From: Haplosporangium gracile
Lineage: Eukaryota; Mortierellomycota; Mortierellomycetes; Mortierellales; Mortierellaceae
Assembly (NCBI GenBank): GCA_015499985.1
Contig: JAAAUF010000113.1
Coordinates: forward strand, 1 to 64,000
Length of the DNA: 64,000 nucleotides
Direction: 5' to 3'
In this document: positions 47,417 through 56,247 of the stretch, one piece after another
How the letters are laid out: every line of letters starts with the position of its first letter
Numbering within the stretch: position 1 is the stretch's first letter
The notes under the pieces: model-generated
The model's database searches: none
Told to the model about the DNA's origin: nothing
The model's input: only the letters and a program-made list of their open reading frames with translations
Made by a program: the position numbers and the translations under genes

Positions 47417-48040
47417 CCATCCTCGGACGAACGGTAAGATCGTGAACTACGACAAGTTTATGGTCCAACGGCTGGCTCGGTGCTTGACCGAAGCAAGAGA
47501 AACCATGGATCACTGGAGCGAGTACCTGAGTCGAGTCACATGGACATGGCGAGCCCACTTTCCCCTCGTTGCAGGCATATCGCCATTCGAGGCTGCCTTT
47601 GGACAACCACCACGTCCTCCGATCCATCATAAGGCGGATACCTTCCAGCTGAATGAAGAGGGCGCTCATGAACTTGACGCCGACAGATTACCCTACGTCT
47701 GTGCAATGAGAGAAACGATGAGAAGCCGGATCATACGTTACCACGAGCTGCTGGGCTTGCACACTGATGATCCTTTACCTCGAACTTTTAAAGTGGGGCA
47801 AGCAGTGCTGCTCTATGACTCTGGAAGGAGCGAGAGCAAGTCCAGGAAAGTTGAAGACGAGGTGGCGAGGACCTTATTGGGTGGGGACATTCTTGGCTGG
47901 AGGGGCGTATCGATTAAATGAGCTGAAGGATGAAAAAGCTATAGGTGTATAGGAATGGCGGTCCATCAACCATCTTTGTTTGACGAGATATCGAGAGCAG
48001 GATGTTGGGGAGGAGGAGCAAGGGAAGTGCTAAATTGTTG
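47286..48040 (+). mobile_element. Ty3/Gypsy-type integrase fragment
   Basis: The + strand encodes the C-terminal part of a retroviral-type integrase: 'DRYGYPQSIITDNGS' with the catalytic Asp of the core, 'ELCDKFQVNVTTASAYHPRT', then 'NGKIVNYDKFMVQRLARCL' and 'GISPFEAAFGQPPRPPI'. The third core residue is changed: the usual 'xxGxxER' helix reads NGKIVNY. The frame breaks near 47855 and resumes one frame over with 'LKTRWRGPYWVGTFLAGGAY', the chromodomain-proximal tail. It ends at about 48030. TGTTGGGGAGGAGGAGC at 48003 could be the start of a 3' LTR, but no partner was found. No protease, reverse transcriptase or RNase H is present. It is a dead fragment of a plasmid-like LTR element, not a host gene. 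Confidence 0.85.
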
Positions 48041-48104
48041 TTTTGTTCCCCTCTTTTTTTGTGACTCTACATCATCGTTCCCCTCTTACTCCCTTCTCTT
48101 ACTT

Positions 48105-48344
48105 TGTCATTAATGATCGGACCAAATGTTTGTTGGTCTTGAGCGCGCAACCAAAGTTATTTTTTCCAGAAGCCGTCCTTCGTCCTCCAGACAAGGTTGA
48201 TATGGCTCCAGAGATGAATGTGAAAGAGGTGTTTCTATGCTTGACAAACGCGAACACACACGCCCAGGTCGTATTGGTCAAGAAAGAGCGCGCGACATTT
48301 TCTTGAACCTCAAATGGGAGGCTATTGAATAAAGTCGCGTCCAT
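48105..48344 (-). pseudogene. F-box family short relic
   Basis: The minus strand opens MDATLFNSLPFEVQENVARS. It then lacks most of the F-box helix region and jumps to 'CALKTNKHLVRSL', which equals 'RALRTNKRLVQSL' of the intact neighbour. The intervening text is recognisable only in shifted frames. Nothing of the leucine-rich and C-terminal regions remains. It is a deleted copy lying between the retroelement fragment and the intact F-box gene. Confidence 0.75.
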
Positions 48345-48476
48345 AATTGTTCGTTTCTTGGTTAAATCCATAGATGATGTTGTTTGTGTGATGGAAAGAT
48401 AAACAATCGAATGCCAAGTGAACAAACACACATGACAGATGACATACTAAACCCATGTCACTGCCATTGTATCGTT

Positions 48477-49679
48477 TTATTCATAATCTTCTGATGCGTC
48501 ACCATCATCCGTCTTCCAGCTATCCGAGTCGCTATCATCGCTATCCTGGTACTTCGTGTTGTCCTCAACTCTGATCGTTGCGTGAGGCCAGTTCTCAGCA
48601 AACCAAGCTTTTTCCTTCTCACCCTCAATGTAAATCTCCATATCCACCAGGCCTACCAGCCGCAGATCCTTCAAGCCCTTCAGCAGATCCAACCCGCTGT
48701 CCAATGTCATCGCAAGACAGTCATACTGCTGGTAAAAGTCCTTGTACTGCTTGTCGTCCCGAGCATCGCTGGCTTCGAGAGGAAATCCCAGTGTAAGTTC
48801 CCGCAGCTTTGTAAATCGAGCAAGCCTGGCATAGACTTGACGCTGGAGATTGACGCTTTCCTGAAAAGTTCCTTTTATAGTGTGTTCGCTTGCAGGATTA
48901 CCATCGATGTTGCGGGTGATATCCGGCCGTGGGAAGCCTCCAATGCGGCAGCCAAAGACCTCGAGATTCGAGCAAACCCACTCCAAGTCTTCAAACTCCT
49001 CGCGATCCAACCAGTTGCCGGGTGTGTTGTCCACGCCTCCGGATAAGTAGAGCTCCTTGAGATTAGGCGCCGTACAGAGCAACTCGTTAATCTGCGCCAT
49101 AGAAACCAACGACAAATCATAGGTGCGGAAGACCTCCAGCGTTGGGGCTGCGAGCCTTAGAAGTTCTTCGAATGGGTACTGGTCGAATTCGAGAATGCCC
49201 ATGCAGTCCTTGGCCTTGCGAAATACGATTCGCTTCCATCCGTCCGTGGTTATGTTGATGAATCCTGCCATCCACTCATCCTCATAGCTGTCCTCAAAAG
49301 GAGCCTCAAGTTCCACAGCCGTCAGGTTTGGAAAGGGAACCGGGCATTGGTCCAGAAATAAAGGAAGGAGCTCATCGGTTTCCAGTGTCAGCTTGAGAGA
49401 CTGGACAAGACGCTTGTTGGTCCTCAACGCTCGGCAAACTCTCTTCTGCCAGGCCTTGTCGTCCTCGTTCCAGACAAGATCGATATGGCTCCAGAGTTGA
49501 CGGTGGAAAAGTGTCTTCCAGGATTGGCAAACTCGGACACAGGTCGCTAGGTCGCGATGGTTGAGGAAAGGTGTAATTTTCTCTTGCACTTCCACTGGGA
49601 GATCGTTGAATGAAATTGCATCCTGGCTTGGCGATTCTGATTGCTGCATGCTGAGAGAGCGGTGGGTGGTGTTTGTCAA
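48477..49679 (-). CDS. F-box protein, the intact member of the cluster
   Basis: One uninterrupted exon codes for 400 aa; an ATG at 49649 (MQQSESPS) is an alternative start. The F-box is at ~22-65: 'FNDLPVEVQEKITPFLNHRD', 'CVRVCQSWKTLFHRQLWSHI'. Short leucine-rich segments follow ('FPNLTAVELEAPFED', 'LCTAPNLKELYLSG', 'NLEVFGCRIGGFPRPDI', 'LARFTKLRELTLGF'), then 'QQYDCLAMTLDSGLDLLKG', 'DLRLVGLVDMEIYI' and 'AWFAENWPHATIRVED'. It ends in an acidic Asp/Ser tail. By family knowledge it would link Skp1/cullin to a substrate for ubiquitination; the substrate is unknown. It is the only undamaged copy among six minus-strand relatives in the cluster region, and it serves here as the reference for recognising the broken ones. 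A 10-N gap lies about 45 bp upstream of the start, in the presumed leader. Confidence 0.9.
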   Translation of the reverse strand: MTNTTHRSLSMQQSESPSQDAISFNDLPVEVQEKITPFLNHRDLATCVRVCQSWKTLFHRQLWSHIDLVWNEDDKAWQKRVCRALRTNKRLVQSLKLTLETDELLPLFLDQCPVPFPNLTAVELEAPFEDSYEDEWMAGFINITTDGWKRIVFRKAKDCMGILEFDQYPFEELLRLAAPTLEVFRTYDLSLVSMAQINELLCTAPNLKELYLSGGVDNTPGNWLDREEFEDLEWVCSNLEVFGCRIGGFPRPDITRNIDGNPASEHTIKGTFQESVNLQRQVYARLARFTKLRELTLGFPLEASDARDDKQYKDFYQQYDCLAMTLDSGLDLLKGLKDLRLVGLVDMEIYIEGEKEKAWFAENWPHATIRVEDNTKYQDSDDSDSDSWKTDDGDASEDYE

Positions 49680-49721
49680 GTTGAAAGAAACTCGCGATGG
49701 TGAAAAAAAAAAAAAAAAAAA

Positions 49722-49731
49722 NNNNNNNNNN
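49722..49731. other. assembly gap (10 N) after an A run
   Basis: Ten Ns follow 19 consecutive As, upstream of the intact F-box gene. The real length is unknown. Confidence 0.98.
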
Positions 49732-49789
49732 CGATAAGGGCATCATTTAACTTTCCTATTTTCTTACACAGGAGCGCTACGATGCTGGT

Positions 49790-51190
49790 CTAAAAGCCCC
49801 CATAGTCTGGATCGTAGTCGGGGTAGCCGCCAGCACTCCAATCATACCCATCATAAGCACCATCGTAGGCGTCATAGTCCAGTTCATCATCCCCATATTC
49901 CTCAAAAAATAAATGCTCGTAGTTAGCGTTGTCGTCGTCGTCGTCCGGTTCTGAATCCGAGTTGGGTGCATAAAAATTGATGTGCGGACCTGCCTCTGGG
50001 TTTCCTGCGTATCGAACCGTCGTATGGGGCCAGTTTTGCGCCACCCAAGTCTGCTCCGCAAAGTTTCCAATATCGACATCCATATCCTCCAGCCCAACCT
50101 TTCTCAGCTCTTTGAGATCCCTCAACAAGTCCAGTCCGGTTTCGAAGCCCAGAGCAAGGCAGTCGCGAGTATTACGTGGGTTGTTGGGTGTGTAGTGGTC
50201 GTCAAAGATCGGAGCATGAACTCGTAGAATGAGATCCCTTAGCTTTGTTAGCTTCCCGAGTTGAGCACACACCCGCCGCTGTAGGTCAATGCTCTCCTGC
50301 TCCGCTCTGGTCTTGATGGGTCCACTCACACGGCCATTAGTAGGCTTTGGTGGTCGTCGCAACCCTTTGATCTTACAGCCAAAGACCTCGAGATTGGTGC
50401 AGGCCCATTCTGACGTCACGATATCACTTGCATCTAACGAAGGGTCCGGTGGCACATCGTGGCTGCAGGCTCCAAGCAGATTGAACTCTTTGAGCTTGGG
50501 CAGCCCGCAGAGTAAGCCCTGGATCTCCTTACTCGAAAGACACCATGCACACTCCACCTGCAGAACCTGCGTCGCCGCATGTTTGAGCACCTCCTTAAAT
50601 GATTCCTTCCAAAACCGAGGTGTCATCTGGGGATGATTGGCGCGGAAGATGATCTGCTTCCATCCTGCAGTGCTTCTTCGCAAAAAGTTCGCAATGACGC
50701 CGTCGGTACTACTCACGCCAATAAACTCAATCGATGTCAACTGGAGGAGAGTTGGTGGAAGTTGGGATTCCAGTAGGTTCGAGAAGTCCACGTCACCGCA
50801 TTCGATTCTCAACGATTAAATCAGGTGGCCATTGGTCTTCAGTGCTCCCCTGGTCGCGCATAACAAAAGTGTGTTGTCTCTTTTGGGTCGCCATCTCCTT
50901 TTGCTGCTTGCTGCCGAGTCCTGGACGAGCCTCCAAAGAATAGGGTTGAATAGTGCCTTCCAGGCTCAACAAACGCGCACGCAGACCGTCAATTGATGCT
51001 AGGAGAGGAACTGTCCGACCAACGTCTGCATTTCGACTGGCAGGTCGGAAAACGATGCTGTTTCCCCAACACTGGCTCCTGTCGGGTTGTGCCGACCTCC
51101 GCCAGCTCGTTCCGGAGAGTGTTGGTGCCTGTCTGTTCGTGTTGGTTGTTGGTTATTCCTTCTTTCTTGTTTTGATTCGTGCTTCCCCAT
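49790..51190 (-). pseudogene. F-box family pseudogene with three in-frame stops
   Basis: From the ATG at 51190 one reading frame runs to the terminator at 49790 and is broken only by three nonsense codons: TAG at 51001-50999, TGA at 50968-50966 and TAA at 50818-50816. The first lies inside the F-box ('SDLPVEMQTLVGQFLS*' then HQLTVCVRVC), the second just after VRVC, and the third before 'SLRIECGDVDFSNLL'. No frameshift is needed. Downstream, 340 codons are open and keep family blocks ('GLPKLKEFNLLGACS', 'NLEVFGCKIKGLRRP', 'DCLALGFETGLDLLRDLK') and a long Asp/Tyr tail ('YDAYDGAYDGYDW'). A shorter protein without an F-box could start at 50812, but this is unlikely to be the original product. Confidence 0.82.
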
Positions 51191-51407
51191 GGTGATTCGT
51201 GTTGCTTGGAGGTGATGGTTTGTGAATGAGTTGTGAAAGAGGTAAGAAAAATTGAAGGGATAAGAATGGTTTCGACTACACGCGAGTGCTAAAGATTTTG
51301 CTGCCCAAAAAAATAGGAGACAGACAGCACCATAAAATTTAAAAGAAAAGGCAAACCGTCAATTGCTCACAGAAGTGCGTACGCTAAAAAGAAAAATATT
51401 TTATCCC

Positions 51408-52591
51408 TTATTCTCCATCCTCGTTATCGACTTCGACTTCCCTGTTAGAGTCAAAGTCAGAGTCAAAGTCAGAGTCATTGCTATCACTTGACTCGCTGAT
51501 GGCATCCAAATTCGTTGAATAATCCTCATATTCGATCGTCGCATGGGGCCAATGTTCCGCAAACCAAGTCTGCTCCTTATCGCCATGAATGTAAACCTCC
51601 ATGTCTTCCAGTCCAACAGTTCTCAGGTCTTTGATTCCCCTCAGCAGGTCCAACCCGCTCTCCAACGTCATGGCAAGACAGTCGTATTGTCGATACTTCT
51701 CCTTGTCTCCTCGTCGGTTTTTATAATAAGAAGTCTTCGAGTTGACGGGAAAGCCTAGCCGAAGCTCCCGCAGCCTTGTGAACCGAGCCAACTTTGAATA
51801 TACCTCACGTTGGAGCTCAATGCTCTCCTCAAGCAGCCCGTCCTGGTTCTCCTGAACTCGCTTCCTGTCGAGATTGCTGCCGATAGGGCGGGTAATGTCA
51901 AATCGAGGGATGTTCCTGATTCGACAGGCAAACACCTCGAGACCGGTACAGGCCCAGTCCGTCTTCACAATCTCCTGCGCATCCAGAAATCCTCAGTTGC
52001 CTTCCACACGATCGCCCAAGATGTAAAGTTCTCTGAGGTTCGACGCCAGCGACAACAGGCCATCCACATGGTCGCCAATGACATATGCCTGCATTTCCAG
52101 ACAAAGGGCCTCAAGAGGTCTAGCACGTTTGTAGAGCGCGTCAAAGAAATCTCTTCCGTAGGTATAACTACTATAGCCCTCCATTCGGAAGACCAGCTTT
52201 TTCCACTGTACCAGAGACGATGACGGGTGGTGAAAGGGGAGAAGCATCCATATGGGAATGAATTGGTCCGAGATGTGCATCGAGTCCAATTGCGGAAGGT
52301 TGGATGGACAGTGTTCCCAGAAGGTCATTAGGCTCTCGTGCTTTTGGTGAAGGCACGCTAGACGAATGGATTGAATAAGGTCGCTGTTAGTCCTCGAAGC
52401 ACCTGGGAAGACACTGTTTTCTTTGATGAGGTGTTCAAAGTCGATGACTATATGACCCCAGAGAAAGGGTTAAATAGCATTCTCCAGGCTTGACAGACAC
52501 GAACACAGACTGCCAATTCGTGTTGGTGGAGGTAGTGTCCGACAAGTTCCTGAACCTCGTACGGTAAGTTGCCAAACAAGGTCGCGCCCAT
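51408..52591 (-). pseudogene. F-box family pseudogene, one frameshift and one stop
   Basis: The start at 52591 gives 'MGATLFGNLPYEVQELVGHY' and 'CVRVCQAWRMLFNPF', a complete F-box. A one-base frame change near 52463 is needed to continue with 'GHIVIDFEHLIKENSVF'. That frame then runs to a TGA at about 52007 ('LYILGDRVEGN*'), and reads on in the same frame as 'GFLDAQEIVKTDWACTGLEV' through 'QYDCLAMTLESGLDLLRG' and 'EQTWFAEHWPHATIEYED' to an acidic tail ending 'EVEVDNEDGE'. With only two lesions it is the freshest pseudogene of the cluster. The TA-flanked foldback element begins 139 bp upstream of its start. Confidence 0.85.
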
Positions 52592-52730
52592 TGTGAGCTG
52601 GTGTCCTGTTGATTGGCGATTGCGATGGTGGTGATGAAATGAAAAGTGCGACATGGGCCTACAGTAATGAAAGTTGCGATACATGACGATTCAGGCAACA
52701 TTGAGACCATGGGCATGTTGAATTTTGTTA

Positions 52731-53193
52731 GCCTCCCTCCTTTATAAAAGTATTTCGATGCAGGTTTTCGATACAGGTTTTCGATGCAGGTTTTCGATGC
52801 AGGTTTCCGATGCAGGTTTCCGGTGAAGATTCTCGATGCAAGTTTTCGATGAAGATTTCGATGCAGGTTTTCGATGAAGATTTCGATGCAGATTTGATTA
52901 TTGGATCTGATTGGTCCATGGATTCGCGCCTGCATCGACGTGGAAATTGAGTTGTTGTTGGATTCAGGAAGACGCCATCACGCTTTTGCGTCCTCACTGC
53001 TGATATCTATCTACCGATGATATGTATTTTGGCTACCTTTTTTTTCTGCATCGAGTCTTGGATGACCTCCTCCTTTCTCAGCCGAACCTGCATCGATGTA
53101 CCCAAACCATGGACCAATCAGAATCAAGAATCAAGCCTGCATCGAAAACCTGCATCGGCATCGGCATCGAAATTTTTTATAAAGGAGGGAGGC
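52731..53193. mobile_element. TA-flanked foldback/MITE-like element
   Basis: The left end is TA|GCCTCCCTCCTTTATAAAA and the right end is the inverse, TTTTATAAAGGAGGGAGGC|TA, so terminal inverted repeats are bounded by TA dinucleotides, as after Tc1/mariner insertion. Inside each end come 13-bp tandem repeats (TTTTCGATGCAGG on the left, inverse on the right). Further in, the arms still pair: the left has GATTGGTCCATGG (52910s) and the right CCATGGACCAATC (53108-53120). The centre (~52935-53085) is unique and non-coding. A third copy of the right end lies at 53276-53300. There is no transposase, so it would depend on an element elsewhere. Confidence is high for the structure, moderate for the mobile-element reading. 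Confidence 0.75.
52754..52905 (-). repeat. 13-bp tandem repeats, left arm
   Basis: About eleven imperfect copies of TTTTCGATGCAGG or related TTTCGATGAAGA forms stand in tandem. Because 13 is not a multiple of three, the reverse strand can be read in all frames as a 13-residue peptide repeat (KTCIENLHRKPAS), which makes misleading open frames. The inner copies are more diverged than the outer ones. Confidence 0.9.
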
Positions 53194-53200
53194 TATTGAA

Positions 53201-53300
53201 AACCTGCATCGAAAACCTGCATCGAAAACCTGCATCGAAAACCTGCATCGGAAACCTGCATCGAAAACCTGCATTGAAATTTTTTATAAAGGAGGGAGGC
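53201..53300 (+). repeat. 13-bp tandem repeats plus extra right terminus
   Basis: Six copies of CCTGCATCGAAAA (53203-53280; one with GG, the last CCTGCATTGAAAT) are followed by TTTTTTATAAAGGAGGGAGGC, a second right-end terminal repeat ending at 53300. It is followed by CAGTCG, not TA. These copies are nearly perfect, unlike the left arm, so they arose recently, perhaps by unequal exchange or a nested end duplication. Confidence 0.92.
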
Positions 53301-53497
53301 CAGTCGTTTTTTTCAGGCTTCCAGATAGGTGCAGCTTGCATCTGCATCGAAATTTATTAAAAGCGGCGTCGACTTTTTGTACAAGACGGGGAGGGAATAA
53401 ACAAAGCATTAATATGACGGGATGGAGACGATCATGGAATCCGCTACTTTGTGTTTGTTTTACAATGGCCAAGCAGAGGCAGCAATCTGCTCCCACA
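53301..53497. other. spacer with a further half-copy of the repeat end
   Basis: At 53340-53365 the text CTGCATCGAAATTTATTAAAA resembles the internal side of the foldback terminus. No gene is supported here. Confidence 0.4.
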
Positions 53498-55632
53498 TCA
53501 TTCACGGTTCTTGGCGTTCAGAGGACTATAATCTAATCGATAATCAGACGCATAGTAGTTGGTATCATAATCCAACGGGATACTACTACCGGATACAAAG
53601 ACCTCCAAGGCAGTGTAGCGGACATCACCGTTGTACGGCAGGGGCTTGAACGGTCTAGGAACATTGGCAGTCGCAAACAGATCATGGACCTTGTTCAACG
53701 ATGTGACAGCCTCACCAGGGAAAGAAGACGCGGAGAGGGGTTCGCCGGATGAGCCGCCGACAGCGTAGGAAATAATTTTGGTAAATTTAGTTAGGAAGAA
53801 TGTGGCCATAAAGCAGGAGGAGACACAGCGGTCATCGGTTAGGAGGCGGATGTTGGCTGCGCGGTTTGTTCAGGGCAAGGTGGTCAGTTGTTCGATGACT
53901 GGGAGTACAGAGGGTCCAAGGTGGTGGTCTCGATATAGTTGGCCCTGCGACCATTGCGGATCGAGGATGTCGCGTTCATGAACAACTCGTTGTTAACGTA
54001 GACGTGCTTATCTGTATAGTCGTAAAAAGTAGTGGCGTCATAGAGGCCATTTGAAGAGTTCAACAACGCACTCGACAGTTGCTGGATCGACTCTGTTACA
54101 CGAAGGTTGGACGGAAGGGTTTTATCGAGTGCGTCTTTGTTGGGGAAGAACAACTGGACGAAGGTCGAGGCGAAAGTGGCAAGGCTACTAAAGTTGCCCT
54201 GGATATCAATGACGATGTTACGGACGCCGTTCTGGGAGAGAGCGACGAGGTTGTTGACAAGGTTGGTCAACTCGGCTGCATTGTCCTCCATATCATGAGT
54301 CCAGACATGGACAGCTCCTACATCACGCCTCTAGTCGAGGCGGTAGACGGCCAATGCTTGGCCAGAGATGCCAAAAATGGCCGCGGATTTGACAGGATCT
54401 GGAGGTGGGAGACCGGCGTCGTCGTCGAGAATGATTTTTACCTGCTTGAAGGGGCTCTTCTTCGCCTGCAGGATGAGTGGGTGCTCATCTGGTTGGTAGA
54501 GTTGGCGGTTCTGAGCGGACCCTGTCGAGGCAGTGGGAGGAGCCTCAAACACGTTCTGATCAAAAGTCTGCAGGCTGTTGAACTTGATCTGGACTACAGG
54601 GAAATACTCCAAGCATCACGGACAGGAACGACTGTTGTCGAGTTAAAGCAGACGAGTCCATAGTCGATATGTGTTTTCTCAGGAAGCATTGAGCGCAGGG
54701 AGAAGTCGCCATTAAGGGTTTCGAATGTGCTACTGATAGGATCAAACTTCAGAGACGCCAGTGCCTGGTTCAGTTGGACACCAGCATCCTTAGAAAAGTC
54801 TATGTTGACGTTTGCCCATGCGTTGATATGTATCAATGCGTCCTCTCTGTCGATGGTTTGTACTGTGCGTCCGTCGTATCTTCGGTTATTATAATCCGAA
54901 TAGATTTGGATGGCCTGTTGAGATATATGTGCGAGCATTTTTTTGCTCCAAGCGTGTTGATATTGCGTATTTTATTTGTTGCTGTGGTTATTACCTGCTT
55001 GCCCTTCACAACAGGTGCATAAAGAATGAAGGGCTGAGCGAAAATATAGTTGTTGTAGCACTTGGCTAACAGGGCAATGAACAAAGCGAATAGGCATGAG
55101 GTGAGCTATTAAGAGGGAAAAGTAGCACAGTTATCGCATCAAAAACATCACGTTGTTCAATTCCAAAATACTCACCAGCATAACTAGCATGGGCGTCCTT
55201 AAGACTATCTATCGTCGAAGACAAGTCGTGATGGAACTGATGATCGCTCGTATACTTCGTCCGTTCAATTGCCTCCAACTTCTTCAAAAAAATCCACTGG
55301 CTCTACCGAGAAGGGGTCGGCAATGTTAGGTGGGAGGGCCGAGTCACGGAAGGTATAAAAGTCGTTAAAGATGGTGATAATGGATTCGAGGGTGACGACT
55401 GCGAGCTGGTTGTTGAGGGGAACGAATTTGTAGCAGGCGGCGATTTGGTCGTAACTGATTTCGAGGGTTGAGGTTGTGATGCCACATGCGTCGTGGGATA
55501 GTGGTGGTGTTGGTGTCGGTGATGGATGAGGAGGGGAGTGGGGGTTGTTGTTGTTCGGACTGTTTTGTCGACTGCAGCTAGGGACACTAGTGAGGCTGAG
55601 GAGATGAGTGATTTGACGGAGATGACAACCAT
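53498..55632 (-). pseudogene. S41-type (tail-specific) protease pseudogene
   Basis: From 55632 the minus strand opens with a signal-peptide-like MVVISVKSLISSASLVSLAA. The body resembles fungal secreted S41 peptidases: 'EISYDQIAACYKFVPLNNQ', 'YTSDHQFHHDLSSTIDSLKD' plus AHASY, 'KCYNNYIFAQPFILYAPVV', 'NGVRNIVIDIQGNFSSL' and the active-site block 'NIRLLTDDRCVSSCFMATFF'. Two normal introns remain (55175-55066 and 54994-54915). Lesions are a frame change between signal and body near 55500-55560, an extra T in a 7-T run (55286-55292), a one-base deletion near 54612, an in-frame TAG at 54333-54331, and another frame change near 53886. Five breaks exclude simple read error. The intact ancestor would have been a secreted or cell-wall protease of about 650 aa. 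Confidence 0.8.
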
Positions 55633-56247
55633 GGCGGATGGTAAAAGTCAGAGGGTAGCGGAACGGTAGTGAGGATTGCTTTGGCTGATGGGGGCAGTAC
55701 TGTCTGCCTCAAACATACCCTTTTTTTTGGCATTTGCGTTTAGTCTTGTCCATATATGACTCTCTTCATCCTTAGCGCCATTCTCCCGTATCACGTATCT
55801 TCATGTATTACCTGAGTTACAATCTTCTTTCTCTCCATGTCGTTTGTCGTGCCCTGGAAATAGGCGAAGTCAGTGTCGGCTGTTTACCATGTCCACTCTG
55901 TCCTTTGGACTTGTGAGTTGATGCCATTGTCCTCTTCTTTGTCGGTTCAGTCACGCAGCCTTCAGGCATCTTTTTTTTTGTAACCAAAATGGTATTGATA
56001 CAAACACCACCGCCACGCGATTGTCATATTTGACTTTTTTGACTCCTTGGCAACCCATCCGGCCTCATAACATCCCAGCAAAAAACTGCTTTTTACACAT
56101 AACCAAAAATTAAGAACAGCTCTGCTTTTTTTTTTATCCGTTATAGTTTATTTTAAACGAGGCTGGCATATATACATGAATGCGAGTGAAAGAAAAAATA
56201 GGGGTTGCGTGTAAACAGAGTGGCCTCAGTGAAAATGGAGTTGGGCA
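55633..56247. other. intergenic
   Basis: No gene is supported. It holds the leader of the decayed protease gene and the 3' flank of the esterase gene, with T runs at 55720 and 56127. Confidence 0.5.

Noticed and set aside
52435..52935. 166-aa minus-strand open frame with KPASKTCIENLHR repeats
   Set aside because: It is produced by the 13-bp tandem repeats of the foldback element and runs into an F-box pseudogene in the wrong frame.
53140..53280. CRISPR-like array
   Set aside because: Units of 13 bp are directly adjacent without spacers, and the organism is a fungus.
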